Part shown: in pieces, positions 7,503 to 16,209 of the stretch
Position numbering within the stretch: position 1 is the first letter of the stretch
Layout: the number at the start of each line of letters is the position of its first letter
DNA from: UBA8079 sp049601915
GTDB lineage: Bacteria > Pseudomonadota > Alphaproteobacteria > UBA6615
Length of the DNA stretch: 64,000 bases
Direction of reading: 5' to 3'
NCBI GenBank assembly: GCA_049601915.1
Contig: JBMYRB010000003.1
Span: 1-64,000 of the forward strand
The notes under the pieces: generated by a model
What the model was told of the DNA's origin: nothing
The model's input: only the letters and a program-made list of their open reading frames with translations
Database searches by the model: none
Program-made: the position numbers and the translations under genes

Positions 7503-8516
7503 ATGAGGGCCATCTCCTATACCCGGCACGGGCCGGCGGGCGAGGTGCTCGAATTCGGCGATCTGCCCGACCCGCGCCCGGCCGATGGCGAGGTCCTGAT
7601 CGAAGTCGCCACGTCGGGTGTGAACCCGTCCGACGTGAAGGCGCGGGCGGGGTATCTCTGGCCGATGACCGCACCACGAACCATTCCCCATTCCGACGGT
7701 GCGGGAACCATCGTCGCTGCGGGCGGCGGGGTCGACCCGGCGCGGGTCGGAGAACGAGTCTGGACCTATAACGTCAACCGCACCTCCGACGGGCTCGGCC
7801 AGGGCGCCATCGGCACGGCGGCTGAGCTGGTCGCCATTCTGGCGGCGCAGGCGGTCCCGTTGCCGGAGAATACGGACTTTGTTGTCGGCGCTGCGCTCGG
7901 TGTGCCGGCCATGACGGCCCATGCAGCGTTGCTTACGGATGGTCCGGTTGACGGGATGTCGGTGCTGGTCACGGGTGGTGCCGGCGCGGTGGGATCGCTC
8001 GCCATACAGATCGCCAGATGGGCGGGCGCTGCGCGTATCGTCACGACGGTTAGCTCGGATGCCAAGGCTCGGCTCGCGATGGACGACGGGGCAGATGCGG
8101 CGGTGAACTATCGCGAAGAGGGGATTGGTGACGAACTGCGTGATGCGCTGTTGGACGCCAACAACGGGCAGCAATTCGATCGCATGGTCGACGTGGATTT
8201 CGGAGCCTACGTCAATCTGTCGGCGCAGGTCCTTCACCATGGTGCTGTGATCGGCACCTATGCGTCGATGTCCGAGCCGAAGCCGATCGTCGATTTCTAT
8301 CCGCTGATGATGAACAACATCACAATCCGGATGGTTGAAGTCTATGCCCAGTCGCGGGCCCGCTTCGCCGAGATCTATAACGGCGTAAACAGGCTGCTCG
8401 AGGATGGCGCGCTCTCGCCACGCATCGACAGCACCTATGGATTGTCGGAAACGGCTGCCGCTCATGAACGAGTGGAGTCCGGCGGTCAGCTCGGCAATGT
8501 GATTGTCGAGATCTAG
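7503..8516 (+). CDS. NADPH:quinone oxidoreductase-like zinc-free MDR protein
   Basis: A 337-residue medium-chain dehydrogenase/reductase of the quinone oxidoreductase type. The N-terminal GroES-like fold carries the VNPSDVKARAGYL motif, and the nucleotide-binding motif is VLVTGGAGAVGSLAIQIA. Zinc-binding cysteines are absent. The start at 7503 was chosen from the family N-terminus (MRAISYTRHGPAGEVL); the frame is open further upstream inside the preceding gene. It would use NADPH to reduce a quinone or enone. The preceding hydrolase 10 bp upstream suggests a shared catabolic step. Its stop codon overlaps the stop codon of the convergent lysR gene in a CTAG. Confidence 0.85.
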   Translation: MRAISYTRHGPAGEVLEFGDLPDPRPADGEVLIEVATSGVNPSDVKARAGYLWPMTAPRTIPHSDGAGTIVAAGGGVDPARVGERVWTYNVNRTSDGLGQGAIGTAAELVAILAAQAVPLPENTDFVVGAALGVPAMTAHAALLTDGPVDGMSVLVTGGAGAVGSLAIQIARWAGAARIVTTVSSDAKARLAMDDGADAAVNYREEGIGDELRDALLDANNGQQFDRMVDVDFGAYVNLSAQVLHHGAVIGTYASMSEPKPIVDFYPLMMNNITIRMVEVYAQSRARFAEIYNGVNRLLEDGALSPRIDSTYGLSETAAAHERVESGGQLGNVIVEI

Positions 8517-9460
8517 GCGGCGAAGGCGCGCTCGCAGAGGTCCCGGGCCCGCGCATAGTCTTTCGCGATGTCGACCGACAGCCCCTCGCGGAACGCCACG
8601 AGGGCCGGGTTCTGCCGCGCCTCATGGGTGATGTAGCCGAACGGGCGGTACGGCCCGGGAAGCCGGAACGGCAGGACCGCATAGCCGCCTGACTCCACCA
8701 GATTCCCCGCGATCAGGTCGGGCAGGACCGTAAGCATGTCGGAATTCTCCATCACCGCATGCATGGCGCTGGCCGAATTGCTCTCGAATGCCGGCAGGTC
8801 GATGTAGTCTACCCCGACGGCGGTGAGGGCAAGGCGTGTGTCGCGGTTCAGCAGGCTGTCGCGGGCATGGGTGATCCAGCGTGCCTTCGAAAGCATCTGC
8901 GGCGTGATCTGCGGCACATCGAGCAGCGGATGGTGGATCCGCCCGACGATGACATTCTCGCCGCGGGTCAGGCGTTCGACGATCAGGTTGGGGATCCCCT
9001 CGATGACGTCCACGGGCGCCATGATCAGATCGAGATTGCCTTCCACCAGCTGCGTGAGGAGTCTCGGCGCGTAGCCGTTCTGGAGCACAATCCGGATGTC
9101 GGGATATCGCTGCAGCCATGATGCAATAAAACCGGACGCCACCCGATGGCTGTGAAACGGCGGTGCGCCGATGCGCAATTCGCCCTGTTCGCCTGCCGCG
9201 ACCCGTTCGGACAATTCGGATATCTGTTCGGTCGCCAAGCGGATGGAGCGGCCGTGGCTGGCCAGCTCTCTGCCAAGTGCGGTGGGCGTGACCGGGTTGC
9301 GGCGCGACGCGAAAATCGGCGCGCCGAGCTGAGCCTCCATGGCGCTGGCCATTCGGCTCAGTGCAGGCTGGCTCGTGTTCAGGCGTTCGGCAGCCAGTGT
9401 GAAGGACTGGCAATCGAGAATCTCAGTCAACTGGATAAGGCGTTTCGGGTCAATAGTCAT
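8513..9460 (-). CDS. LysR-family transcriptional regulator
   Basis: A 315-residue protein with an N-terminal winged helix-turn-helix (residues about 5-65, with the LNTSQPALSRMASAME recognition region) and a periplasmic-binding-like effector domain. The divergent TRAP operon begins 112 bp away and is the likely target. The start codon is itself inside a palindrome (9458-9474), suggesting autoregulation. The effector is probably the substrate or a breakdown product of the TRAP/sulfatase system; that is inference from position. Confidence 0.9.
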   Translation of the reverse strand: MTIDPKRLIQLTEILDCQSFTLAAERLNTSQPALSRMASAMEAQLGAPIFASRRNPVTPTALGRELASHGRSIRLATEQISELSERVAAGEQGELRIGAPPFHSHRVASGFIASWLQRYPDIRIVLQNGYAPRLLTQLVEGNLDLIMAPVDVIEGIPNLIVERLTRGENVIVGRIHHPLLDVPQITPQMLSKARWITHARDSLLNRDTRLALTAVGVDYIDLPAFESNSASAMHAVMENSDMLTVLPDLIAGNLVESGGYAVLPFRLPGPYRPFGYITHEARQNPALVAFREGLSVDIAKDYARARDLCERAFAA

Positions 9461-9490
9461 ATCAAAATGATATGATTATATGAATTATCA
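9458..9490. promoter_or_regulatory. Overlapping palindromes between lysR and dctP (LysR operator candidate)
   Basis: CATATCA-aaa-TGATATG (9458-9474) is a perfect inverted repeat with 7-bp arms. It is followed by an imperfect palindrome TGAT...ATCA at 9473-9490. The region is strongly AT-rich against a GC-rich genome and lies in the only gap between the divergent lysR and TRAP genes. Confidence 0.55.
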
Positions 9491-9571
9491 TGATTATTCA
9501 ATCTATTGGTTTTGGGATAATCTATGTGCAAGGAAGGCCGGATTAACCGGTCCCATCAACACCCATGGGAG

Positions 9572-10615
9572 ATGAAAATGCGTATTGTGCTTAGCCTTGC
9601 ATTCGCATCCGCCGTGTTGGCCGCGATGATCTCGCTGCCCGGACAGGCGCACGCGAAAACACGAGTTCTGACCAACTGTTTCTGGCCGCCGCAGCATTAC
9701 ATGTGCACCCAGATCCTGCCGACCTGGGGCAAGTGGGTGGACGAGGCGACCGACGGACGAGTCAAGATCACGATTCCGCCGAAGTCGCTTGCCGCGCCGC
9801 CGGAGCAATGGGGTTCGGTCGAAAAGGGCATCGCCGATGCCGCCGTCCAGTTCAACGGCTTCGTCGCCAACCGCGTGACCGGTCCGCTGGTCGCCATGCA
9901 ACCCTTCGTGGCGAGCGCCGATGCGCCGGCCATGTCGGTGGCGCTGTGGGAGACCTACCAGAAGTATTTCGCCGATGAGTATAAGGGCGTGAAGGCCCTG
10001 TCCATGTGGGTGATCACTCCGGCCGAGGTCTACAGCCAGAACGACACGCCGATCAATTCGATTGACGATCTCAAGTCGCGCAAGATCTGGGCGCTGCCTG
10101 GCACGGTTGCGAACCTGATGAAAAAGATCGGTGTCGGCGTTGTCGCCGGCCCGGCCGTTCAGGCCAACGAGGTTATCTCGCGCGGCGTGGTGGATGGTCA
10201 TATCGGGCTGAGCCCGGTTTCGATCGCCCAGTTCCAGCTTGGGCCGTACACCAAGTCGATGACCCAGTTCAAAACCCGGATCTACTCGACCAGCTTCTCC
10301 TTCGTAATGAACGAGAAGAAGTGGGCCGAGATTTCGCCTGAAGACCAGAAGGCGATCATGGCGGTCAGCGGTCCGAAGTTCGGCCGCATGGCGGCGCAGT
10401 TCTGGGTCGATGGCGACAAGGCCGCGATCGCCCGCTTTAACAAGGAGTGGGGCATCAAGGTCCTCGACGCCGATCCGGCATTCGAGGCGGCGTTGACCGA
10501 ACAGTCCAAGTTCCTGACCGACGGCTGGATCAAAAAGGCCACGGCGAAGGGAATCGAAGGCCAGGCGGCTTATGATTTCTACGTCGGTCGCGTCAAGGAA
10601 CTGTCGAAGCTCTAG
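9572..10615 (+). CDS. dctP: TRAP transporter solute-binding protein (DctP family)
   Basis: A 347-residue periplasmic protein with a Sec signal peptide (MKMRIVLSLAFASAVLAAMI, cleavage after AHA). A DctP-type domain follows, including the mid-protein DLKSRKIWALPGTVANLM segment, where the family Arg contacts a carboxylate. The start at 9572 follows GGGAG; 9578 is possible. It begins the dctP-dctQ-dctM-sulfatase operon. The binding protein delivers an anionic substrate to the sodium-coupled permease. The exact substrate cannot be told, but the terminal sulfatase gene suggests a sulfated or phosphonate-type ester or its product. Confidence 0.92.
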   Translation: MKMRIVLSLAFASAVLAAMISLPGQAHAKTRVLTNCFWPPQHYMCTQILPTWGKWVDEATDGRVKITIPPKSLAAPPEQWGSVEKGIADAAVQFNGFVANRVTGPLVAMQPFVASADAPAMSVALWETYQKYFADEYKGVKALSMWVITPAEVYSQNDTPINSIDDLKSRKIWALPGTVANLMKKIGVGVVAGPAVQANEVISRGVVDGHIGLSPVSIAQFQLGPYTKSMTQFKTRIYSTSFSFVMNEKKWAEISPEDQKAIMAVSGPKFGRMAAQFWVDGDKAAIARFNKEWGIKVLDADPAFEAALTEQSKFLTDGWIKKATAKGIEGQAAYDFYVGRVKELSKL

Positions 10616-10657
10616 GGCTTCGACCGGCACGGCATCCTGAACCGGGGAGGGTACGTC

Positions 10658-11167
10658 ATGCAGTCCATCGCGCGTGCGGTGCTGCCGCGTATCCTCTCGG
10701 TTCTGGAAGCTATTTCGGCCATACTTTTGTTTGTCATGATGGCGTTGACCTTCGTCGATGTCATCGGACGCTATGTCTTTACCGCGCCCGTCTTCGGCGC
10801 GGCGGAGATGATCCAGTTCCTGCTCGCCATGACGATTTTTGGCGGACTGAGCTTGATCAATGCGCATGACAGCCACATCACGGTCGAGCTCTTCGAACCC
10901 TGGCTGCTGAAACGCTTCCCGCGTATCCAACCGATTATCGTACAGACCTTCTCCGTTATGGTGATGTCGGTCATCGCCTGGCAGCTCACGGTTTTCGCGA
11001 TCGAGGCGCATGAAATCGGCAGCTTCACGGTTGTGCTCGAATGGCCGTTGGTGGTCGTAGCCGGCACGGTGGCCGGACTCTCGGTCGTCAGCCTCATCGT
11101 CCAGATCTTGGGTCTGGCTCTCCAGGACGACCCGCACCGGCGCGGTGATCACGGAGATCCGACGTGA
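10658..11167 (+). CDS. dctQ: TRAP transporter small permease (DctQ)
   Basis: A 169-residue protein with four predicted membrane helices. It carries the DctQ signature region FVDVIGRYVFTAPVFGAAEM near residues 28-48 and INAHDSHITVELF. It starts at the ATG at 10658 after GGGAGGG. Its stop codon overlaps the dctM start by 4 bases, a standard coupling for Q and M subunits. Confidence 0.92.
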   Translation: MQSIARAVLPRILSVLEAISAILLFVMMALTFVDVIGRYVFTAPVFGAAEMIQFLLAMTIFGGLSLINAHDSHITVELFEPWLLKRFPRIQPIIVQTFSVMVMSVIAWQLTVFAIEAHEIGSFTVVLEWPLVVVAGTVAGLSVVSLIVQILGLALQDDPHRRGDHGDPT

Positions 11168-12459
11168 CAACGGCGCTTATCGGTTTCGGCATTCTCCTGC
11201 TTCTGTGCTTCTTCGGGCTCCGCGTCGGTTTCGCGACCCTATTCGTTGGCCTGGTCGGTTTCGCGCTCCAGCGCGGCTGGTTGCCGGCCCTGTCCATGAC
11301 CGGCCAGCAGATCATGGACGACGCGATGTCGTACAACCTGTCGGTCATCCCGTTGTTCATCCTGATGGGCGTGTTTATCTACCGGGCCGACATTTCCCGC
11401 GATCTCTACACGGCGGCTTATTCCGGCCTCGGCCGTTTCCGTGGTGGGCTCGCGCTCTCGACGGTCGTGGCCTGCGCCGGTTTTTCCGCAGTGTCGGGAT
11501 CATCCGTCGCGACGGCCGCGACCATGACCCGCGTCGCCATGGGGCCGATGCGGAAGTACAAGTATCATGACAGTCTGTCGTCGGGGACGATCGCCGCTGG
11601 CGGCACGCTCGGCATCATGATTCCGCCATCTGTTCCGCTTGTGATCTATGGCATCGTCGCCGAGCAAGACATCGGCAAGTTGTTTATCGCCGGCGTGCTG
11701 CCGGGAATCATGCTGGTCGCGCTGTTCATGGGTGCAGTGGCCGTCGTCGTGCGGATTAATCCCGAAGCAGGCCCCGCCGGCCAGCCGCTCGACCCGGCCG
11801 AGGCGCGTCGCGCGCAACGCGCTATCTGGCCGGTGCTGGCGCTGTTCCTCCTGGTTCTTGGTGGCATCTACGGCAAGATATTCACCCCGACGGAGGCGTC
11901 GGGCATCGGCGCGGTGGGCGCGGCAGGCATCGCTTTCATGCGGGGGCATCTGCGCAACCTGACAGAGTGGCGTGACGCGCTGGTCGAGGCGACCCGCACG
12001 ACAGCAACCTTGTTCATCGTCATCTTCGGGGCGCTGGTGTTTGCCCAGTTCATCAACCTGTCTGGCCTACCCTACGATCTGGTCGACATCGTTGACGACT
12101 TCGAACTGACGGGCACCCAGATCGTACTCTTCGTCATGCTCATCGCCGTCCTCATGGGCATGGTATTTGAGTCGATCGGCATCCTGCTGTTGCTGGTCCC
12201 GGTCTTCCTCCCGTCGTTGTTCGCCGCCGGGGTCGACATGATCTGGTTTGGAATTCTGGTCGTGTTGGTGACCGAGCTGGGCCTAATTTCGCCGCCGATC
12301 GGGATGAATGTTTTCGTCGTGCGTTCGGTCATGCCGGACATCAAGCTGGGACATATCTTCAAGGGCGTCGTCGCCTTCATCGTCGCGGACGTCATCGCGC
12401 TGGTGCTGGTGTTCTGGCTGTCCGATATCGCTACTTTCCTGCCGAAATTCATGGAGTGA
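11164..12459 (+). CDS. dctM: TRAP transporter large permease (DctM)
   Basis: A 431-residue, GTG-started membrane protein with about 12 helices. It carries DctM landmarks such as CAGFSAVSGSSVATAATM (near 100-118) and GTLGIMIPPSVPLVIYG (near 148-164). It is the transport channel of the sodium-driven TRAP system and pairs with DctQ. The gene overlaps dctQ and is followed 26 bp later by the sulfatase gene. Confidence 0.93.
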   Translation: MTTALIGFGILLLLCFFGLRVGFATLFVGLVGFALQRGWLPALSMTGQQIMDDAMSYNLSVIPLFILMGVFIYRADISRDLYTAAYSGLGRFRGGLALSTVVACAGFSAVSGSSVATAATMTRVAMGPMRKYKYHDSLSSGTIAAGGTLGIMIPPSVPLVIYGIVAEQDIGKLFIAGVLPGIMLVALFMGAVAVVVRINPEAGPAGQPLDPAEARRAQRAIWPVLALFLLVLGGIYGKIFTPTEASGIGAVGAAGIAFMRGHLRNLTEWRDALVEATRTTATLFIVIFGALVFAQFINLSGLPYDLVDIVDDFELTGTQIVLFVMLIAVLMGMVFESIGILLLLVPVFLPSLFAAGVDMIWFGILVVLVTELGLISPPIGMNVFVVRSVMPDIKLGHIFKGVVAFIVADVIALVLVFWLSDIATFLPKFME

Positions 12460-12485
12460 CGGACGCCCGTCCGTAGGAGATTTAT

Positions 12486-14117
12486 ATGGGCAAGTTGAAG
12501 AATGTTCTGTGGATCATGGCCGATCAGCTGCGCTGGGATTACCTGTCCTGCTACGGCCATCCCCACCTGGAGACACCCCATCTGGACGGGCTGGCCGCGC
12601 GCGGCGTGCGGTTCAACAAGGCCTATGTGCAGTCGCCGATCTGCGGACCGTCGCGCATGAGCTTCTACACAGGCCGCTATGTCCGCAGCCACGGGGCGAC
12701 GTGGAACGGTTTCCCCCTGCGTGTCGGCGAGCCGACGCTCGGCGATCACCTGCGCGAGATCGGCGCGGAATGTGTGCTTGTCGGCAAAACCCACATGATC
12801 CCCGATACCGAAGGCATGAAGCGTCTCGGGATCGAACCGGAATCGATGATCGGCGTGCACACGGCCGAGTGCGGATTCACGCCGTTCGAGCGCGATGACG
12901 GTATGCACCCTGAGGGCTATTACGACATCAATCCCAACTACGACCAGTATTTGCGCGACCAGGGCCTGGGCGGCGACAATCCATGGGAAGAGTGGGCTAA
13001 TTCGGCCGAGGACGAGGACGGTTCACTCCTGTCCGGCTGGCTGATGGAGAACTCGGACAAGCCCGCGCGGGTGCCCGAAGAGCATTCCGAGACGCCCTAC
13101 ATGACGACCCGTGGCATCGAGTTCATGGAGCAAGCAGGCCACAAGCCCTGGCTGTGTCATCTGTCCTACATCAAGCCCCACTGGCCCTATATCGTCCCGC
13201 CGCCCTATCACGACATGTACGGGCCCGATGATGTCATTCCGCCCGTGCGTTCCAACGCCGAGCGCATGACCGACCACCCGGTCTACCGGGCTTGGCAGAA
13301 TCACCGGGTTTGCAAGGCCTTCTCCCGCGACGAGGTGCGCGAGCGCGTGATCCCGGCCTATATGGGCCTGATCAAGCAGCTCGATGATCAGATGGGGCGC
13401 CTGTTCGCCTATCTGAAAGAAAGCGGCCGGATGGAAGACACCATGATCGTCATGTCGTCGGATCATGGCGACTATCTTGGCGATCACTGGCTGGGCGAGA
13501 AGGATCTGTTCCACGACGCCTCGGCCCGCATTCCGCTGATTATCTACGATCCCCGAGAGGAGGCTGATGCCACGCGTGGCACGACTTCCGATGCGCTGGT
13601 CGAGGGAATCGACCTGGCGCCGACCTTCCTTGAGCTCATGGGCGGTGAAGCCAAGCCGCATATTCTCGAGGGGCGCTCGCTGGTGCCGATCCTCGAGGGA
13701 CGCCAGAGCGAATGGCGGAAATACGCGATCTCGGAATATGATTATGCGACCCGCCAGTCACGCAGCGAGCTCGAAATCGATCAGGCCGATGCGCGGCTGC
13801 TGATGATCTTCGACGGGCGCTGGAAATACATCCTTGCCGAGGGCTTCCGGCCGTTGCTGTTCGATCTGGAGAGTGATCCCGACGAGTTGGTGGATCTCGG
13901 CGCGGAGCCGGAACATGAGGCGATCAGGGCGGAACTGCATGAGGCGCTGTTCGCTTGGGCACGCCAGCATCACACGCGGATTACGCGTGCACCCCAGCAG
14001 GTCGATCGCATGGCCGCCGGCGGCGAGCCGCCGGGCATCCAGATCGGCTTCTGGAACGAGGAAGATCTTCGCGAGTCCGGTCGTAGGAGCGTTCACCCGC
14101 CGGTCAACCTGGATTAA
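12486..14117 (+). CDS. Sulfatase / phosphonate monoester hydrolase-like enzyme
   Basis: A 543-residue member of the alkaline-phosphatase superfamily. The signature C53-G-P-S-R57 is the Cys-type motif that is converted to formylglycine; a maturase is not in this window. Metal ligands are visible in the N-terminal MADQLRWD and in SSDHGDYLGDHWLG. The latter resembles phosphonate monoester hydrolases/arylsulfatases more than choline sulfatase. There is no signal peptide, so it should act in the cytoplasm. It is the last gene of the TRAP operon (26 bp after dctM, AGGAG ribosome-binding site), which suggests that the imported compound carries the ester it cleaves. Confidence 0.85.
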   Translation: MGKLKNVLWIMADQLRWDYLSCYGHPHLETPHLDGLAARGVRFNKAYVQSPICGPSRMSFYTGRYVRSHGATWNGFPLRVGEPTLGDHLREIGAECVLVGKTHMIPDTEGMKRLGIEPESMIGVHTAECGFTPFERDDGMHPEGYYDINPNYDQYLRDQGLGGDNPWEEWANSAEDEDGSLLSGWLMENSDKPARVPEEHSETPYMTTRGIEFMEQAGHKPWLCHLSYIKPHWPYIVPPPYHDMYGPDDVIPPVRSNAERMTDHPVYRAWQNHRVCKAFSRDEVRERVIPAYMGLIKQLDDQMGRLFAYLKESGRMEDTMIVMSSDHGDYLGDHWLGEKDLFHDASARIPLIIYDPREEADATRGTTSDALVEGIDLAPTFLELMGGEAKPHILEGRSLVPILEGRQSEWRKYAISEYDYATRQSRSELEIDQADARLLMIFDGRWKYILAEGFRPLLFDLESDPDELVDLGAEPEHEAIRAELHEALFAWARQHHTRITRAPQQVDRMAAGGEPPGIQIGFWNEEDLRESGRRSVHPPVNLD

Positions 14118-14124
14118 TCGCGCT

Positions 14125-14595
14125 CTAGTAGGGGACCTTGATTTCGGATTTGGCCCAAGCGTCGAACGCTGCGATGGATTCATCATGCAACAGTTGCTCG
14201 GTGGGGATAGTTCGTTCGCTGATGGGCTTGGGTATTTCGGTGTAGAGAAAGTCGTCGTCGAAATCGATTTTCGCGGCGTCGACCTTGGTGTTGCCGTAGA
14301 AAATTCTGTCCAGGCGGGCCCAGTAGATGGCGCTCAGGCACATGGGGCAGGGCTCGCAACTCGTATAAACGACGCAGCCTTCTAGGTTGTAGGTGCCCAG
14401 GCGCTCGCAAGCCTGCCGGATGGCGACGACTTCTGCGTGCGCGGTTGGATCGTTCGAACTCGTGACCAGATTGGTACCCTCGCCGATAATTTCTCCGTCG
14501 CGCACGATGACGGCACCGAAGGGACCGCCGGTACCGTCTTCAACGTTCTTTTTGGACAGGGTGATCGCGGCCCGCATGAAGGTTTCGTGGCTCAT
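14125..14595 (-). CDS. guaD: Nucleoside/guanine deaminase (cytidine-deaminase fold)
   Basis: A 156-residue zinc deaminase with the two hallmark motifs, HAEVVAIRQ (zinc His plus catalytic Glu) and CEPCPMCLSAIYWARLDRIFY (two zinc Cys). The length and the C-terminal part match bacterial guanine deaminase GuaD (guanine to xanthine) better than the tRNA deaminase TadA, which normally has its own conserved C-terminus. Divergent placement from xdhAB, 190 bp away, supports the guanine role because the product xanthine is the substrate of that enzyme. It is convergent with the sulfatase gene with only 7 bp between stop codons. Confidence 0.82.
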   Translation of the reverse strand: MSHETFMRAAITLSKKNVEDGTGGPFGAVIVRDGEIIGEGTNLVTSSNDPTAHAEVVAIRQACERLGTYNLEGCVVYTSCEPCPMCLSAIYWARLDRIFYGNTKVDAAKIDFDDDFLYTEIPKPISERTIPTEQLLHDESIAAFDAWAKSEIKVPY

Positions 14596-14641
14596 TTCGG
14601 TTCGGTCCTCTTGAGACGCCCCATGTAATTCTTACGCGCGG

Positions 14642-14654
14642 GGATCATTGATCC
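14642..14654. promoter_or_regulatory. Palindrome GGATCA-T-TGATCC between guaD and xdhA
   Basis: A perfect 6-bp inverted repeat around a single T lies 47 bp upstream of guaD and 130 bp upstream of xdhA. It is a candidate operator for a purine-responsive regulator controlling both directions. No regulator gene is adjacent. Confidence 0.35.
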
Positions 14655-14784
14655 AGTGATGCATATTGTACCATGTGCCAGCTGGTTCGGTCAGCGTTGG
14701 TCGCCGGGCTCGCCAACAGGTTGCGTGCGCGATAATCTATCTTGTTTGTTCCGTGCCTGACCGTGGGTCATTGGCGGAACTCGA

Positions 14785-16209
14785 ATGAATTTAAGGTCGA
14801 ACGTGGCGATCAATTTTGTCCTAAATGGCGAAGCGCGAACGGAGACGTCGGTCTCGCCGACACGCACGGTGCTGGAGTATCTGCGCGAGGAAGAGGGGCT
14901 CACCGGCACCAAGGAAGGCTGCGCGGAAGGAGATTGCGGGGCCTGCTCGATTGTGATGGTGCGTAACGGCTCCGGACGGGTCGAGGCGGTGAACTCATGT
15001 CTCCTTACCATGGGCCAGTTGGATGGTGCGCGCCTCGCGACGGTCGAAGGCTTGTCGGAGAAGGGAGGAGAGCTGGAGGCCGTGCAGACGGCGATCGTCG
15101 ACGAAGACGGCACTCAGTGCGGTTTTTGCACGCCGGGCTTCGTGATGGCGCTGCACGCATTCCGTCATTCGGGCGAGACTGTATCGGACGAGAATATTCA
15201 CGACGCCCTGGCCGGCAACCTGTGCCGCTGCACGGGCTACCGATCGATCGTCGCGGCGGCACATGCGGCCACCTCGGGGAAGGTCGAAGAAGCGGCACTC
15301 ACCACTATGCCGGAGCCGGCGGCGACGGATCGTTATGAGGCACAGGGTCAGGTATTCCTGTCACCAAAGAGCCTGGATGCGCTGATCGCCGCCCGGGTCG
15401 AGCATCCCGACGCGCCATTGCTCTCGGGCGGAACCGATCTCGGGCTCAGCTTCAGCAAGAGCCGCGCGGCATTCCCGGTCACGATCTTCACCCAGAATGT
15501 TGCCGAGCTGAAACGCGTCTCGGAAGATGACGCTGCCATCACAATCGGGGCGGCGGTGACCTATTCGGATGTGCTGGCCCGGTTCGAGGAATTGTATCCG
15601 TCTTTTGCGGTGTTGATTCACCGGATCGGCTCACGGCAAATCCGCAATGTCGGGACCCTCGGCGGCAATATCGGCAACGCTTCGCCCATCGGTGACACGC
15701 CGCCCTGCCTGATCGCGCTCGACACGGCCCTCACGCTGCATGGCCCGAAGGGCGGTCGCGAAATCCGGCTCGAGGATTTCTTCCTCGACTACCGTAAGAC
15801 CGACCTGGCAGGCGACGAAGTGATTGCCTCGTTGACCATCCCGAAGCTGGGGCCGGATCAAATCTTTCGCAGCTACAAGGTGTCCAAGCGCTACGATCAG
15901 GATATCTCCGCCGTCGTCGGCGCATTCCGCCTGACCATCTCTGACGGGATCGTCACCGAGGCGCGAATTGCCTTCGGCGGGATGGCGGCGACACCAAAAC
16001 GCGCGCCCCATTGCGAGGTGGCCTTGGTCGGGCAACCATGGTCCGAGGAAAGTGCCGCACGCGCCGGTGCCGCGTTAGCAGAAGACTTCCAGCCGATCGA
16101 CGATCACCGGGCGAGCGCCGACTACCGGGTCCGCGTCGCCGCCAACCTGTTCGTGCGCCTGCATCGTGATCTTGAGGGCGCCGACGACATCGAGGTCACC
16201 ACAATATGA
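14785..16209 (+). CDS. xdhA: Xanthine dehydrogenase small subunit (2Fe-2S and FAD)
   Basis: A 474-residue subunit. The plant-type 2Fe-2S cluster is held by C46, C51, C54 and C72, and the second cluster by C112, C115, C147 and C149 (CRCTGYRSI). The FAD domain follows with LLSGGTDLGL (212-221) and TLGGNIGNASPIGD (291-304), then the CO-dehydrogenase flavoprotein C-terminal domain. It passes electrons from the molybdenum centre to NAD. Its end overlaps the xdhB start by 4 bases. No xdhC chaperone gene is next to it. A later start is possible, but the start at 14785 gives the usual N-terminus. Confidence 0.93.
   Translation: MNLRSNVAINFVLNGEARTETSVSPTRTVLEYLREEEGLTGTKEGCAEGDCGACSIVMVRNGSGRVEAVNSCLLTMGQLDGARLATVEGLSEKGGELEAVQTAIVDEDGTQCGFCTPGFVMALHAFRHSGETVSDENIHDALAGNLCRCTGYRSIVAAAHAATSGKVEEAALTTMPEPAATDRYEAQGQVFLSPKSLDALIAARVEHPDAPLLSGGTDLGLSFSKSRAAFPVTIFTQNVAELKRVSEDDAAITIGAAVTYSDVLARFEELYPSFAVLIHRIGSRQIRNVGTLGGNIGNASPIGDTPPCLIALDTALTLHGPKGGREIRLEDFFLDYRKTDLAGDEVIASLTIPKLGPDQIFRSYKVSKRYDQDISAVVGAFRLTISDGIVTEARIAFGGMAATPKRAPHCEVALVGQPWSEESAARAGAALAEDFQPIDDHRASADYRVRVAANLFVRLHRDLEGADDIEVTTI

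Noticed and set aside
9503..11170. 555-codon open frame on the minus strand
   Set aside because: It is antisense to dctP and dctQ, both of which have clear signal peptides, membrane segments and family motifs. Its own composition is shadow-like.
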